From assembly GCA_902496265.1 (NCBI GenBank), contig CABVAD010000093.1, positions 1 to 5,123 on the forward strand: a stretch of DNA of 5,123 nucleotides, in the 5' to 3' direction. Under the pieces are notes generated by a model. The model saw only the letters and a list, made by a program, of their open reading frames with translations, was not told the DNA's origin and did no database searches. The stretch is from an uncultured Oscillospiraceae bacterium (GTDB lineage: Bacteria; Bacillota; Clostridia; Oscillospirales; Acutalibacteraceae). This document shows, one piece after another, positions 5,030-5,123 of the stretch. Position 1 is the stretch's first letter. Each line of letters starts with the position of its first letter. The translations under genes and the position numbers were made by a program.

Positions 5030-5123
5030 ATGAAAATTTCACTTAATCATTTAAGAAATTATGTTGATATAAATGTATCTCCCGAGGAGCTTTGCGACCG
5101 TATGGTAATGGCGGGCTTCGAGG
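5030..5123 (+). CDS. pheT: Phenylalanyl-tRNA synthetase beta subunit, 5' end only
   Basis: The first 31 codons are in the window; the frame runs off the right edge. The start MKISLNHLRNYVDI, then SPEELCDRMVMAGFE, is typical of the PheT N-terminus (xxSLxWLxxYVDI...LAxxLTMxGxE). PheT carries the tRNA-binding, editing and B5/anticodon-binding domains and pairs with PheS. AAGGAGG (5016-5022) overlaps the pheS stop codon and lies 7 bases before the ATG, so the two genes are co-transcribed under the same T-box leader and probably translated in balance. Confidence 0.95.
   Translation, partial: MKISLNHLRNYVDINVSPEELCDRMVMAGFE

Overview
The window reads as a chromosomal segment of a Gram-positive, low-to-mid GC bacterium of the Clostridia (Bacillota), probably an uncultured gut-type lineage. 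The basis is two T-box leader RNAs, strong AGGAGG-type ribosome binding sites, TTGACA/TATAAT-like promoters, a pheS-pheT operon and a YwlG-family protein. The exact genus cannot be fixed from sequence alone.

Left region (1-1957, minus strand): a regulated two-gene operon. A near-consensus promoter (1929-1957) drives a T-box leader (about 1666-1922) ending in an intrinsic terminator. The leader controls an Lrp/AsnC-family regulator (1167-1649), whose stop overlaps the start of a fold-type I PLP aminotransferase (1-1170). The specifier triplet of the leader reads GCT (Ala). I infer that uncharged tRNA-Ala switches on the operon and that the aminotransferase helps to make alanine.

Middle region (about 1970-3060): accessory and repeat-rich. 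Two small XRE-type helix-turn-helix proteins (2116-2340 and 2345-2590, minus strand, both with apparent TTG starts, 4 bases apart) lie divergent from an ORF (2631-2885, plus strand). That ORF is a DUF2493/YspA-like SLOG-family protein lacking its usual N-terminal part. The block is bracketed by two direct copies of a TTAGAC-rich repeat (1972-2021 and 2973-3025) and contains hairpin elements at both ends. It looks like a small mobile or decaying insertion between conserved housekeeping loci.

Right region (3076-5123): a ywlG-like gene on the minus strand (3076-3621) is divergent from the phenylalanyl-tRNA synthetase operon. Two back-to-back promoters (3650-3677 and 3697-3725) serve the two directions. 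The pheS side has its own T-box leader (about 3732-3982) with an intrinsic terminator, followed by complete pheS (3998-5017) and the first 31 codons of pheT (5030 to window end).

Two amino-acid-responsive T-box operons therefore lie in one 5-kb window: one for an aminotransferase with its regulator, the other for a synthetase. The main points of interest are the alanine-type T-box on an Lrp/aminotransferase pair, the one-base register ambiguity of the Phe specifier, and the repeat-bracketed HTH/SLOG block. I found no clearly new multi-gene system.
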